From contig JAAYQR010000012.1 in the NCBI GenBank assembly GCA_012519205.1, positions 1 through 64,000 of the forward strand: a DNA stretch of 64,000 bases, given 5' to 3'. The notes under the pieces are model-generated. The model made no database searches. It had not been told where the DNA came from and worked only from the letters and a program-made list of their open reading frames with translations. Positions 46,807 to 54,088 of the stretch are shown here, piece by piece. A program made the translations under genes and the position numbers. Source of the DNA: Candidatus Epulonipiscium sp. Its GTDB lineage: Bacteria > Bacillota > Clostridia > Lachnospirales > Defluviitaleaceae. Every line of letters begins with the position of its first letter. Position 1 is the first letter of the stretch.

Positions 46807-47598
46807 TTAACAATTTACCCTTTGTCTAATTACTTCATACATTAATATTCCTGCTGCCATTGCCGCATTTAAAGATTCGGCCTTCCCGGGCATAGGAATT
46901 TTTACTAAGATATCGGTTTTTTTTGCTGTAGTATCTTTGATACCACTGGATTCATTTCCTATTAAAATCGCTATGCCTGCCTTTAAATCGCAATCATAAG
47001 GATACCTTTTCCCTTTCAAATGGGCAGATAAAACTGATACATTGCTTGTTGTGAACTGTTTTATGAGTTCATCCATATCTATATCGATTAAAATAGGAAG
47101 ATGAAAAATCGAGCCCATGGTAGAACGAATAACCTTGGGGTTATATAAATCTACACATTCCTTCGTTAAAAATATGCCGTCAACCCCTGCTGCATCTCCC
47201 GTTCTTATGATAGTACCTAGATTCCCTGGATCTTTGATATCTTCCAATACAATATAGAACCCATTTCTCTTTGTTATGACTTTTTCTAGAGTAAATGTTT
47301 TTTGTTTACAAACTGCTAGAATACCCTGGGGAGTTGTGGTATCTGCTATCTTATCAAATATCTTATCACTCACTTCTATTATAATATCTTTTTTTAAGAA
47401 CAACTCCCTTAAAAGCTTTTCATTTTCTTTTTTGAAGGAGCTGGAAACAAAAACAGAATCAATCTCCCAATCCCTTGGAATTTCTTCAACTATTTTTATC
47501 CCCTCTATAACAAAGAGCTTTTCCTTATTTCTTTGCCTTTTATTCTTTTGAATTCCCATAAGCCATTTAATATGCTTATTTTGTGTACTCTCAATCAT
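46807..47598 (-). CDS. TrmH/SpoU family rRNA 2'-O-methyltransferase
   Basis: The 263-residue protein has an N-terminal substrate-binding domain and a C-terminal knotted SpoU domain with AdoMet motifs EDIKDPGNLGTIIRTGDAAG, GNESSGI and IPMPGKAESLNAAMAAGILMYE. It is of the YsgA/RlmB-like group; the target nucleotide cannot be assigned. The ATG at 47598 was preferred over the GTG 9 nt earlier on spacing from AAGAG. Confidence 0.92.
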   Translation of the reverse strand: MIESTQNKHIKWLMGIQKNKRQRNKEKLFVIEGIKIVEEIPRDWEIDSVFVSSSFKKENEKLLRELFLKKDIIIEVSDKIFDKIADTTTPQGILAVCKQKTFTLEKVITKRNGFYIVLEDIKDPGNLGTIIRTGDAAGVDGIFLTKECVDLYNPKVIRSTMGSIFHLPILIDIDMDELIKQFTTSNVSVLSAHLKGKRYPYDCDLKAGIAILIGNESSGIKDTTAKKTDILVKIPMPGKAESLNAAMAAGILMYEVIRQRVNC

Positions 47599-47909
47599 AA
47601 AGTTCACTCTTTTCAGCTTATATCGTTAAATCTTCGAATTTTCTCTTCCAATTATTATGGCAAATATCCTTATCTCAAGTTTTTCTATAAAATATAACTA
47701 TTTTTGTATATTCTTTGCCTAGAATTCACATTCTAAACATAAACTATCTATGGATTTCAACTTAAATATTATATCATAACAGGCATAAAAATCAAAAACT
47801 TCTTCTAACTTAAGCGGCACATGTTGACAATGAACATATCTTTTGATAGATTTATTATTAAGGGATATTAATTATCATTTATTAAAGATATATTATAAGG
47901 AGTGAACAT
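47599..47909. other. Intergenic region upstream of fprA
   Basis: About 311 bp between divergent genes. Apart from the fprA promoter at 47824-47852 and the ribosome site, it is AT-rich with no open frame or strong hairpin. No clear Fur, PerR or CRP/FNR-type site was found. Confidence 0.6.
47824..47852 (+). promoter_or_regulatory. Promoter of the fprA operon
   Basis: TTGACA (47824-47829) and TAGATT (47847-47852) are spaced by 17 nt. The -35 is perfect, the -10 weaker. Confidence 0.55.
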
Positions 47910-49121
47910 ATGTATAAACCTCTAGAAATTTCTAAAGACCTTTACTGGGTTGGGGTTCTTGACCCCGATCTTAAGATATTCGATATTATTATGGAAACAA
48001 AGTACGGTACTACATACAATTCGTATTTACTAAAGGGCAGCAAAAAAACCGTTTTATTTGAAACGGTTAAAGATAAATTTGCTGATCAATGTATCGAAAG
48101 AATAAAAAATATCTGTAATCCCGAAGAAATTGACTATATAATTGTTAATCATACGGAGCCGGATCATGCGGGATCCGTTTCCATACTTCTTGATTACTGC
48201 CCCAATGCCACCATAGTGGGGACCGGCCCTGCCCTTAAATTTTTAAAAGAAATAACCAACCGTCCTTTTAATGCCCTCCCAGTATCCGATGGGGATACCC
48301 TAGATATAGGAGATAAGACCATACGTTTTATTATGACCCCCTTCTTACACTGGCCAGATACAATGTATTCTTATATCGAAGAAGATAAAATATTAGTGAC
48401 CTGCGACTCCTTTGGGGCCCACTATTGTGATGAAAGAATATTTAACGACGCTATCGAAAAGGAAAAAGAACCAGAAATATTGGATTCTTATAAATACTAT
48501 TTTGATATGATTATGGGTCCTTTTAAGCCCCATGTTCTTCAGGCTCTTGATAAAATAAAAGGTTTAGAAATTAAGACTATCTGCACGGGTCATGGTTTGG
48601 TTCTTAAAACCGAAATACAAAAATATCTTGATTTGTATAAAAAATGGGCAACAACCACCCAAAGAGAGAAACCTTCTGTTGTTATTCCTTATGTTTCAGC
48701 CTACGGATATACTAAAAAGATGGCCGAAGAAATTAAAAAGGGGGTTAAGGCCGCTGGGGATATTGATGTATTATTATTTGATATGGTATATGAAGATAGT
48801 ACCAAAGTAATGGGAGAAATATCTAATGCTAGGGGTATACTATTTGGCTCTCCTACCATCGTAGGAGATGCCCTTCCTCCTATTTGGAACCTTCTTATTT
48901 CCCTTAACCCTGTAATCCATAAGGGTAAAATGGCCGGGGCCTTCGGTTCTTACGGCTGGAGTGGTGAGGCAGTGTCTAATATAGAAGGCCGCCTAAAACA
49001 ATTAAGACTTAAAATACCTGTGCCGGGGCTTAAGATATCCTTCAATCCCTCGGATACCCAACTTAAACAAGCTTACGAATTTGGAGAAAAGTTCGGCTCG
49101 GCCGTACTAGGAAAGGAATAA
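47910..49121 (+). CDS. fprA: Flavodiiron protein FprA (A-type flavoprotein)
   Basis: The 403-residue protein has a metallo-beta-lactamase-like diiron domain (NHTEPDHAGS with His/Glu/Asp/His ligands, FLHWPDTMYSY, TCDSFGAHYCDE and CTGHGL) and a C-terminal flavodoxin domain (about 257-403, VIPYVSAYGYTKKMAEEI). It reduces O2 to water and/or NO to N2O using electrons from rubredoxin, protecting anaerobes. The next gene is a plausible NADH:rubredoxin reductase, and rubredoxin itself is at 53.8 kb. AAGGAG precedes the ATG. Confidence 0.95.
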   Translation: MYKPLEISKDLYWVGVLDPDLKIFDIIMETKYGTTYNSYLLKGSKKTVLFETVKDKFADQCIERIKNICNPEEIDYIIVNHTEPDHAGSVSILLDYCPNATIVGTGPALKFLKEITNRPFNALPVSDGDTLDIGDKTIRFIMTPFLHWPDTMYSYIEEDKILVTCDSFGAHYCDERIFNDAIEKEKEPEILDSYKYYFDMIMGPFKPHVLQALDKIKGLEIKTICTGHGLVLKTEIQKYLDLYKKWATTTQREKPSVVIPYVSAYGYTKKMAEEIKKGVKAAGDIDVLLFDMVYEDSTKVMGEISNARGILFGSPTIVGDALPPIWNLLISLNPVIHKGKMAGAFGSYGWSGEAVSNIEGRLKQLRLKIPVPGLKISFNPSDTQLKQAYEFGEKFGSAVLGKE

Positions 49122-49129
49122 GATAAAAT

Positions 49130-50398
49130 ATGGGAGAAAAACTACTTATTGTGGGAGGCTGTGTAGCCGCTAAAGAAGCTGCCATGGCTGCAAGGAAGAT
49201 AAATTCTGAATGTGAAATTACTATACTGTCTGAAGAAAAGTACTATCCTTATTACAGGCCTATGCTTTCAGAATGTATTACCGGCGATGTAAATGAAAAG
49301 CGATTTTATTTAGCCTCCAAAGAAGATTATGAAAAAAACAATATAAATTTGAAGTTAGGGGAAAAAGCAATAGAATTTTCACCTGACGAAAGGACAATAA
49401 AGACCGATAAAGGCAGCATCTATTCTTATGATAAACTTTTGATAGCAACAGGAAGCAAAAACTTTATCCCTCTCCCTGATGCTATGGACATCCCTGGGGT
49501 ATTCTCTATAAAAACCTACAATGATTCCAAAGATGCCAAGGCCTGGGTCTCTTCCCTCAAAGCAACCTCGGACTTATATTCTAATCTCCCTACAAATGAC
49601 AATACTGATGTTGATGATAGCAACCCCGTGGAGGCAAGTCTTCACCCCAGCTCACATGTCATAATAGTAGGCGGTGGTCTATTAGGCCTTGAAGCTGCCT
49701 GGGAGCTAAAATCTTCAGGCCTTGATGTAACCATAATTGAACTGGCCCCAAGAATTTTACCTGCCCAATTGGATGATGAAAGTTCTTCCTTTTTTTCTAA
49801 TATTATTACCTCCAAGGGAGTCAATATAATACTAAATAAATCTATCAAAGAAGTATTAAATGATAACAACATAAACTCTATTATTCTTAATGATGGCACT
49901 TCCCTAGATTGTGATATGCTTTTATTTTCAGTTGGAATAAGACCTAATATAGATTTGGTGAAGGACTCAGAAATCGAAATAGAGCATGGCATTTTAGTAA
50001 ATAACAAAATGGAAACCTCTCTAAAAAATGTATATGCCGCAGGGGATGTTACAAAAATAAAGGACTGTCCCCAAGGAATATGGCGCCCTGCCTTAGAACA
50101 AGGAAAAGTTGCCGGTACCAATATGGCAGGTGGTGACATTACCTATAATAATCCTCCAATACCCATATTCCTTAACTCCTTTGGCACCCAAATCTATTCC
50201 ATAGGAGAACTAAAATCTGCAAATGAAATAGACTCTATAAAATCAATAGATACACATAAAGGGGTCTATAAAAAGTTATATTTCAATAACGATATTTTAG
50301 TTGGTGGCATATTAATAGGAGATATAAAAAGCTCAACTAAATTATCAAAAGGATTAGAAAATAAGATATCCAAAGAAGAAGCCCTCTCCCTAATATAA
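49130..50398 (+). CDS. FAD/NAD(P)-dependent oxidoreductase, probable NADH:rubredoxin oxidoreductase
   Basis: The 422-residue flavoprotein has two dinucleotide-binding motifs, LLIVGGCVAAKEAA near the start and HVIIVGGGLLGLEAA in the middle, plus the FAD-contacting VYAAGDVTKI. It begins 8 nt after fprA. Its likely job is to pass electrons from NADH to rubredoxin and so to FprA. Between the two Rossmann parts lies a polar insert rich in Asn, Asp and Ser (around residues 140-180, NLPTNDNTDVDDSNPVEAS) that I do not expect in the family; its role is unknown. Confidence 0.88.
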   Translation: MGEKLLIVGGCVAAKEAAMAARKINSECEITILSEEKYYPYYRPMLSECITGDVNEKRFYLASKEDYEKNNINLKLGEKAIEFSPDERTIKTDKGSIYSYDKLLIATGSKNFIPLPDAMDIPGVFSIKTYNDSKDAKAWVSSLKATSDLYSNLPTNDNTDVDDSNPVEASLHPSSHVIIVGGGLLGLEAAWELKSSGLDVTIIELAPRILPAQLDDESSSFFSNIITSKGVNIILNKSIKEVLNDNNINSIILNDGTSLDCDMLLFSVGIRPNIDLVKDSEIEIEHGILVNNKMETSLKNVYAAGDVTKIKDCPQGIWRPALEQGKVAGTNMAGGDITYNNPPIPIFLNSFGTQIYSIGELKSANEIDSIKSIDTHKGVYKKLYFNNDILVGGILIGDIKSSTKLSKGLENKISKEEALSLI

Positions 50399-50428
50399 AA
50401 GCTCTCGCCCAAGCGAGAGCTTTTATAT
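50397..50428 (+). terminator. Terminator after the fprA operon
   Basis: AAAAGCTCTCGC and GCGAGAGCTTTT form a 12-bp stem with a CCAA loop, followed by an AT-rich tail. It overlaps the stop codon of the reductase gene. Confidence 0.8.
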
Positions 50429-50538
50429 TAGGGACTACATAGTTTATTAGGTTATTGTATGTCTTGCCTTTTTTAAAATGAACTCTTTTAAGAATGCTAA
50501 CATAGAATAATATAAACCATCTGTCTGGAGGAATACCT

Positions 50539-51276
50539 ATGTTTATAAATCCTTATCGCAAGCTAAACAACCAAAATCCCTTAATTGTCTTCTCAGTCCA
50601 AGGTGATGTAACGGGTGATGGTATACCTGATAATATTTATCTTACAGGAATTAAAACTGAAGACAGCCCCTTTATTCAAAAAATTACTCTTGTAATTAGG
50701 GACGGTAGAACAAACAATATAGCAACTATTCCCCTTAAAACTAATGCGGGGTATAATCCCACAATTTTTCTCGGGGATTTTACTGGAAATGGGATAAAGG
50801 ATATTCTTATCTCAATTAATTCCGGAGGTAGTGGGGGAATTATGTATTATTATATCTATTCCAATGTAGGAAATAACCCTAGTTTGTTATTTGATTATGA
50901 AACCTTTAATGAGAAATATGACTATGAAGTAATTTACAGGGATTATTATAAGGTAGATGTAATAAATATTACGGAAGAAACTAAATATGTAATAGATATT
51001 TCTAACAGAGAAAAAGACTATTTACAGGAAATATATAAAGAAGATGGCACTCTTAAAGCACCTATAGAAGGATTTGTTAGCCCCCTAAGCGGCCTTTATC
51101 CTATAGATTTCGATACTAATGGGATATATGAACTTCTAGGATTCCAGAGAATTTCCGGTAAGTATGCCGCTGATGCTTTAGGGTATATACAAACCTCCTT
51201 AGAATGGCATATGAATAACTTCAATCTAAGAGATCAGTTCGTATCTATTTATGGGATGAATATAATTACTAACTAA
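50539..51276 (+). CDS. FG-GAP/VCBS-like repeat protein
   Basis: The 245-residue protein has Ca2+-binding-type loops GDVTGDGIPDNIYLTG (about residue 25), GDFTGNGIKDILIS (about 78) and DFDTNGIYELLG (about 195), an FG-GAP/VCBS beta-propeller-like pattern. No signal peptide or membrane segment is visible, so location is uncertain; similar proteins occur widely in Clostridia and bacilli with unknown function. GGAGG precedes the ATG. It is probably monocistronic between the fprA terminator and the repeat-like element at its end. Confidence 0.7.
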   Translation: MFINPYRKLNNQNPLIVFSVQGDVTGDGIPDNIYLTGIKTEDSPFIQKITLVIRDGRTNNIATIPLKTNAGYNPTIFLGDFTGNGIKDILISINSGGSGGIMYYYIYSNVGNNPSLLFDYETFNEKYDYEVIYRDYYKVDVINITEETKYVIDISNREKDYLQEIYKEDGTLKAPIEGFVSPLSGLYPIDFDTNGIYELLGFQRISGKYAADALGYIQTSLEWHMNNFNLRDQFVSIYGMNIITN

Positions 51277-51345
51277 CATGTGCCAGGTACGCAGGCTATA
51301 AGGTTATCTGTAAAGCCCTATTAATCTGTGTATCTGGTACATGTT
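51275..51345. repeat. 71-bp imperfect inverted repeat (REP/MITE-like)
   Basis: The left arm, AACATGTGCCAGGTAC (51275-51290), and the right arm, GTATCTGGTACATGTT (51330-51345), match in 14 of 16 positions when inverted. The 39-bp centre has no coding capacity. It begins inside the stop codon of the FG-GAP-like gene and ends 5 bp before the feoA -35. Terminal TGTGCCAGGTAC-like ends are known to me from clostridial REP/IS200-type small elements; only one copy is evident here. Confidence 0.5.
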
Positions 51346-51349
51346 TATA

Positions 51350-51378
51350 TTGACAGTAGTTTTCATTTGTAATATACT
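51350..51378 (+). promoter_or_regulatory. Promoter of feoAB
   Basis: TTGACA (51350-51355) and TATACT (51373-51378), spaced by 17 nt, give a strong promoter with a start near 51385. Confidence 0.65.
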
Positions 51379-51414
51379 ATCAGTAAGAAATTTCGTTTTT
51401 TTTGTTTATATGTT

Positions 51415-51433
51415 GATAATGATTATCATTATA
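51415..51433. promoter_or_regulatory. Fur box upstream of feoA
   Basis: GATAATGATTATCATTATA matches the 19-bp Fur consensus GATAATGATAATCATTATC except at the central A/T pair and the last base. It lies downstream of the predicted transcription start, just before the ribosome site of feoA, so Fur would block elongation or initiation by roadblock when iron is plentiful. Confidence 0.85.
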
Positions 51434-51449
51434 TACGAGGAGGGTTTTT

Positions 51450-51671
51450 ATGAGATTATCTAATGCACATCCCGGTCAAACAATAGAAATAGTATCCATT
51501 CCTGATTCATCGATTAGGGCTCAGGCTATTCGGTTTGGTCTTTATGAAGGGGCAAAGGTTAAATGTTCCCAAGCTATTAAAAAAGGACCTGTTATATTAC
51601 AAAATTATATGCAAGAGATTGCAATTGGCCATGGTCTTGCCAATAAAATAGAAATTAAACTTGTTTCGTAA
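51450..51671 (+). CDS. feoA: FeoA, ferrous iron transport protein A
   Basis: The 73-residue SH3-like protein (MRLSNAHPGQTIEIVSIPD) is the small cytosolic partner of FeoB in Fe2+ import. GAGGAGGG precedes the ATG. It is followed closely by feoB, and a Fur box lies in its leader. Confidence 0.92.
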   Translation: MRLSNAHPGQTIEIVSIPDSSIRAQAIRFGLYEGAKVKCSQAIKKGPVILQNYMQEIAIGHGLANKIEIKLVS

Positions 51672-51687
51672 CTTAGGAGGAGTAGCT

Positions 51688-53559
51688 ATGAGTTCTTGTC
51701 ATTCTAATATACCTATTGACCTTAAAAGTCATGCCGATAAAACTAAGCTTATCTTAGTTGGAAATCCTAATGTAGGTAAATCTGTTTTTTTTAATGCCTT
51801 AACAGGTCTATATGTAGATGTATCTAATTTTCCTGGGACAACAGTGGATATAAGCCATGGAATATACAAAAATTATGTTGTTATCGATACCCCCGGTGTC
51901 TATGGTGTTTCTTCTTTTAATGATGAAGAGCGGGTTGCTAGAGACGTTATTCTTGAAGGAGATATCATCTTAAATGTGGTGGATGCTGTTCATATGGAAA
52001 GGGATTTGTTTCTTACTCAACAACTTATTGATATGGGGAAAAGAGTAATAATTGCCCTTAATATGATGGATGATGTAAAAAGAAATGGACTTCTTATAGA
52101 TATAAAAAAGCTATCAGAATCCCTAGGGGTCCCAATTATCCCCACAATTGCAGTGGATAAAATAGGCTTGGATGAAGTAAAAAACAGCTTAGAAAAAGCC
52201 TCCATAGGTAATCCCATAAGCGGAATTAAAGGCCTATTGAAAGAGGCCTCCACCTTGGTGTCAAATCCATCCGAAGCCCTCCTTGTACTAGAAGAGGATG
52301 AAAATATAATAACAAGGAATAATATTAAAAATAATGATAAATATGAATCTAGGGAAAAAATATACCGCCAAAGAAGGGAAAAGGTTAATGAAATCATAGA
52401 TTCTGTTGTAACCCAAACCATGGATGGGGCTAATTTTAGAACTCGCCTCAGTCAAATTATGTTAAGACCCCTTACAGGTATACCTATACTTATTTTGACT
52501 TTATATATTATGTACAAGTTTCTGGGGGTTTTTATAGCCCAAACTGTTGTAGATTTCACAGAAGAAGTAATTATGGGTACTTATTATAATAATTTTATAA
52601 TTGATATCTTTGGTCCCCTTGTAGATGGTCACAATTTCTTAAAAAGGTTTTTGATTGGAGATTTTGGAATATTGACTATGGTTCCCATTTATATACTAGG
52701 GCTTCTCCTTCCTTTAGTTATAGGTTTTTATTTTTTACTAGCTTTATTAGAGGATTCTGGGTATCTACCAAGAATTGCTACACTAGTTGATAAAGTTTTA
52801 ACTAAGTTAGGCCTAAATGGACGGGCAATTATTCCAATTATCTTGGGATTTGGTTGTGTTACCATGGCGACTGTTACAACAAGAATACTAGGCTCTAAAA
52901 GAGAAAGATTCATAGCAACCATGCTTCTTGGACTTACAATCCCTTGTTCTGCTCAACTAGGGGTAATTGTTGGGATGATTAGTGCCCTAGGCCCTAATTA
53001 CTTTTTAATTTATCTTATTACCATTATTGCCGTATTTGTAATTTCTGGGACTGTTTTAAATAAGGTTTTACCCGGTCAATCAACCGACCTTTTAATCGAT
53101 ATCCCTCCCCTTAGGATTCCGAGAATAAAAAATATTTTGTCTAAAACTTATACAAAGACCATAATGTTCTTAAAAGAAGCTTCCCCACTATTTTTAATTG
53201 GGGCTATACTTATTACCTTTATGGAACACTTTGGTATCCTAATTGCTATTCAAAATGCTATTTCTCCTTTAACAGAGGGATTTCTAAAACTTCCTAAGGA
53301 GGTAGCAACTGCATTTATCATGGGTATTGTAAGAAGGGACTTTGGGGCTGCGGGTTTATTTAGACTAGTAGACTTAGGTATGCTAAACCAAGCTCAAACA
53401 TTAATTTCTCTGGTTGTAATTACCCTTTTTGTACCCTGTATAGCAGCTATCTTAGTTATTTTTAAGGAAAGAAGCTTAAAGGAATCTATTGCTATTTGGT
53501 TTGGAAGTATGTTTACCTCATTTTTAGTGGGTGGAATTCTAGCAGCTATATTAATCTAG
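51688..53559 (+). CDS. feoB: FeoB, ferrous iron transporter
   Basis: The 623-residue protein has an N-terminal GTPase (G1 GNPNVGKS at residues 25-32, G3 DTPG, G4 NMMD) and a C-terminal membrane region with Gate-type helices (for example LPLVIGFYFLLALLEDSGYLPRIA). It imports Fe2+. It is shorter than the E. coli protein (773) but close to other Firmicute forms. The ATG at 51688 follows AGGAGGAG; an upstream in-frame start would overlap feoA. Confidence 0.94.
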   Translation: MSSCHSNIPIDLKSHADKTKLILVGNPNVGKSVFFNALTGLYVDVSNFPGTTVDISHGIYKNYVVIDTPGVYGVSSFNDEERVARDVILEGDIILNVVDAVHMERDLFLTQQLIDMGKRVIIALNMMDDVKRNGLLIDIKKLSESLGVPIIPTIAVDKIGLDEVKNSLEKASIGNPISGIKGLLKEASTLVSNPSEALLVLEEDENIITRNNIKNNDKYESREKIYRQRREKVNEIIDSVVTQTMDGANFRTRLSQIMLRPLTGIPILILTLYIMYKFLGVFIAQTVVDFTEEVIMGTYYNNFIIDIFGPLVDGHNFLKRFLIGDFGILTMVPIYILGLLLPLVIGFYFLLALLEDSGYLPRIATLVDKVLTKLGLNGRAIIPIILGFGCVTMATVTTRILGSKRERFIATMLLGLTIPCSAQLGVIVGMISALGPNYFLIYLITIIAVFVISGTVLNKVLPGQSTDLLIDIPPLRIPRIKNILSKTYTKTIMFLKEASPLFLIGAILITFMEHFGILIAIQNAISPLTEGFLKLPKEVATAFIMGIVRRDFGAAGLFRLVDLGMLNQAQTLISLVVITLFVPCIAAILVIFKERSLKESIAIWFGSMFTSFLVGGILAAILI

Positions 53560-53600
53560 TATGTAATGGACCTAATTCTTACTTATTGGAAGGTGATAAT

Positions 53601-53756
53601 ATGAAATGTCCAACTTGTGGTAATGAGGTAGATGTAAAGGCAACCTCCCGATGTCCTAGATGCAACTCCATCATCTCATATCCTTATAAGAAATGTGAGG
53701 AATGTAAGGGTTGTTCCGTATTTAGTAAATGCCCTTCAGAAACAAATAAAAAGTAG
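53601..53756 (+). CDS. Small cysteine-rich zinc-ribbon protein downstream of feoB
   Basis: The 51-residue protein carries two CxxC pairs (CPTCG and CPRCN) suggesting a zinc ribbon, followed by a third cysteine cluster (KKCEECKGCSVFSKC). GGAAGGTG precedes the ATG, 41 nt after feoB. Many Firmicute and proteobacterial feo operons end with a small FeoC-type or cysteine-rich protein; this one shares position but not recognisable sequence with FeoC. A role in FeoB stability or as a metal sensor is inference. Confidence 0.75.
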   Translation: MKCPTCGNEVDVKATSRCPRCNSIISYPYKKCEECKGCSVFSKCPSETNKK

Positions 53757-53788
53757 GTAATTTAAAAAATTACCTACTTTTTATTTTT
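53748..53788. terminator. Bidirectional terminator between feoAB and rubredoxin
   Basis: AAAAAGTAGGTAATTT and AAATTACCTACTTTTT form 16-bp arms around an AAA loop, with T/A tracts on both sides. It overlaps the end of the cysteine-rich gene and precedes the convergent rubredoxin gene end. Confidence 0.8.
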
Positions 53789-53805
53789 AGAAAAAACTTC
53801 ATAAT

Positions 53806-53964
53806 TTATTGTTCTTCAAATTGATCCTTTGGCACCCCGCACATAGGACAAACCCAGTCTTCTGGAACATCTTCAAAAGCTGTTCCAGGAGCTACCCCAT
53901 TATCCGGATCCCCATCTGCTGGATCGTAAACATACCCACATACTAGACATACCCATTTACTCAT
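53806..53964 (-). CDS. Rubredoxin
   Basis: This 52-residue protein is read directly from the sequence ([20 protein letters not shown]...). The FeS4 ligands are the two CxxC pairs, [10 protein letters not shown] and CPMCGVP, with the usual VPEDWVCP between. AGGGAG precedes the ATG. It is the likely electron donor to FprA and acceptor from the reductase at 49.1 kb. It is on the same strand as pyk, 124 nt downstream, and may have its own promoter. Confidence 0.95.
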   Translation of the reverse strand: MSKWVCLVCGYVYDPADGDPDNGVAPGTAFEDVPEDWVCPMCGVPKDQFEEQ

Positions 53965-54088
53965 AAAAATTCTCCCTTCATAATGTATTATGTATAATTA
54001 TAAATATACCCAAATCTTATACATAATATACCACTATTTTTTTCCTTTGTCAAAGACTTATTACCTGATAAGAATTATTATTTAGCTT

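Noticed and set aside
47640-47909. PerR/Fur-like TTAATTATCATTTA region before fprA
   Set aside because: Too many mismatches to the PerR or Fur consensus and no symmetric arms; AT-rich background explains it.
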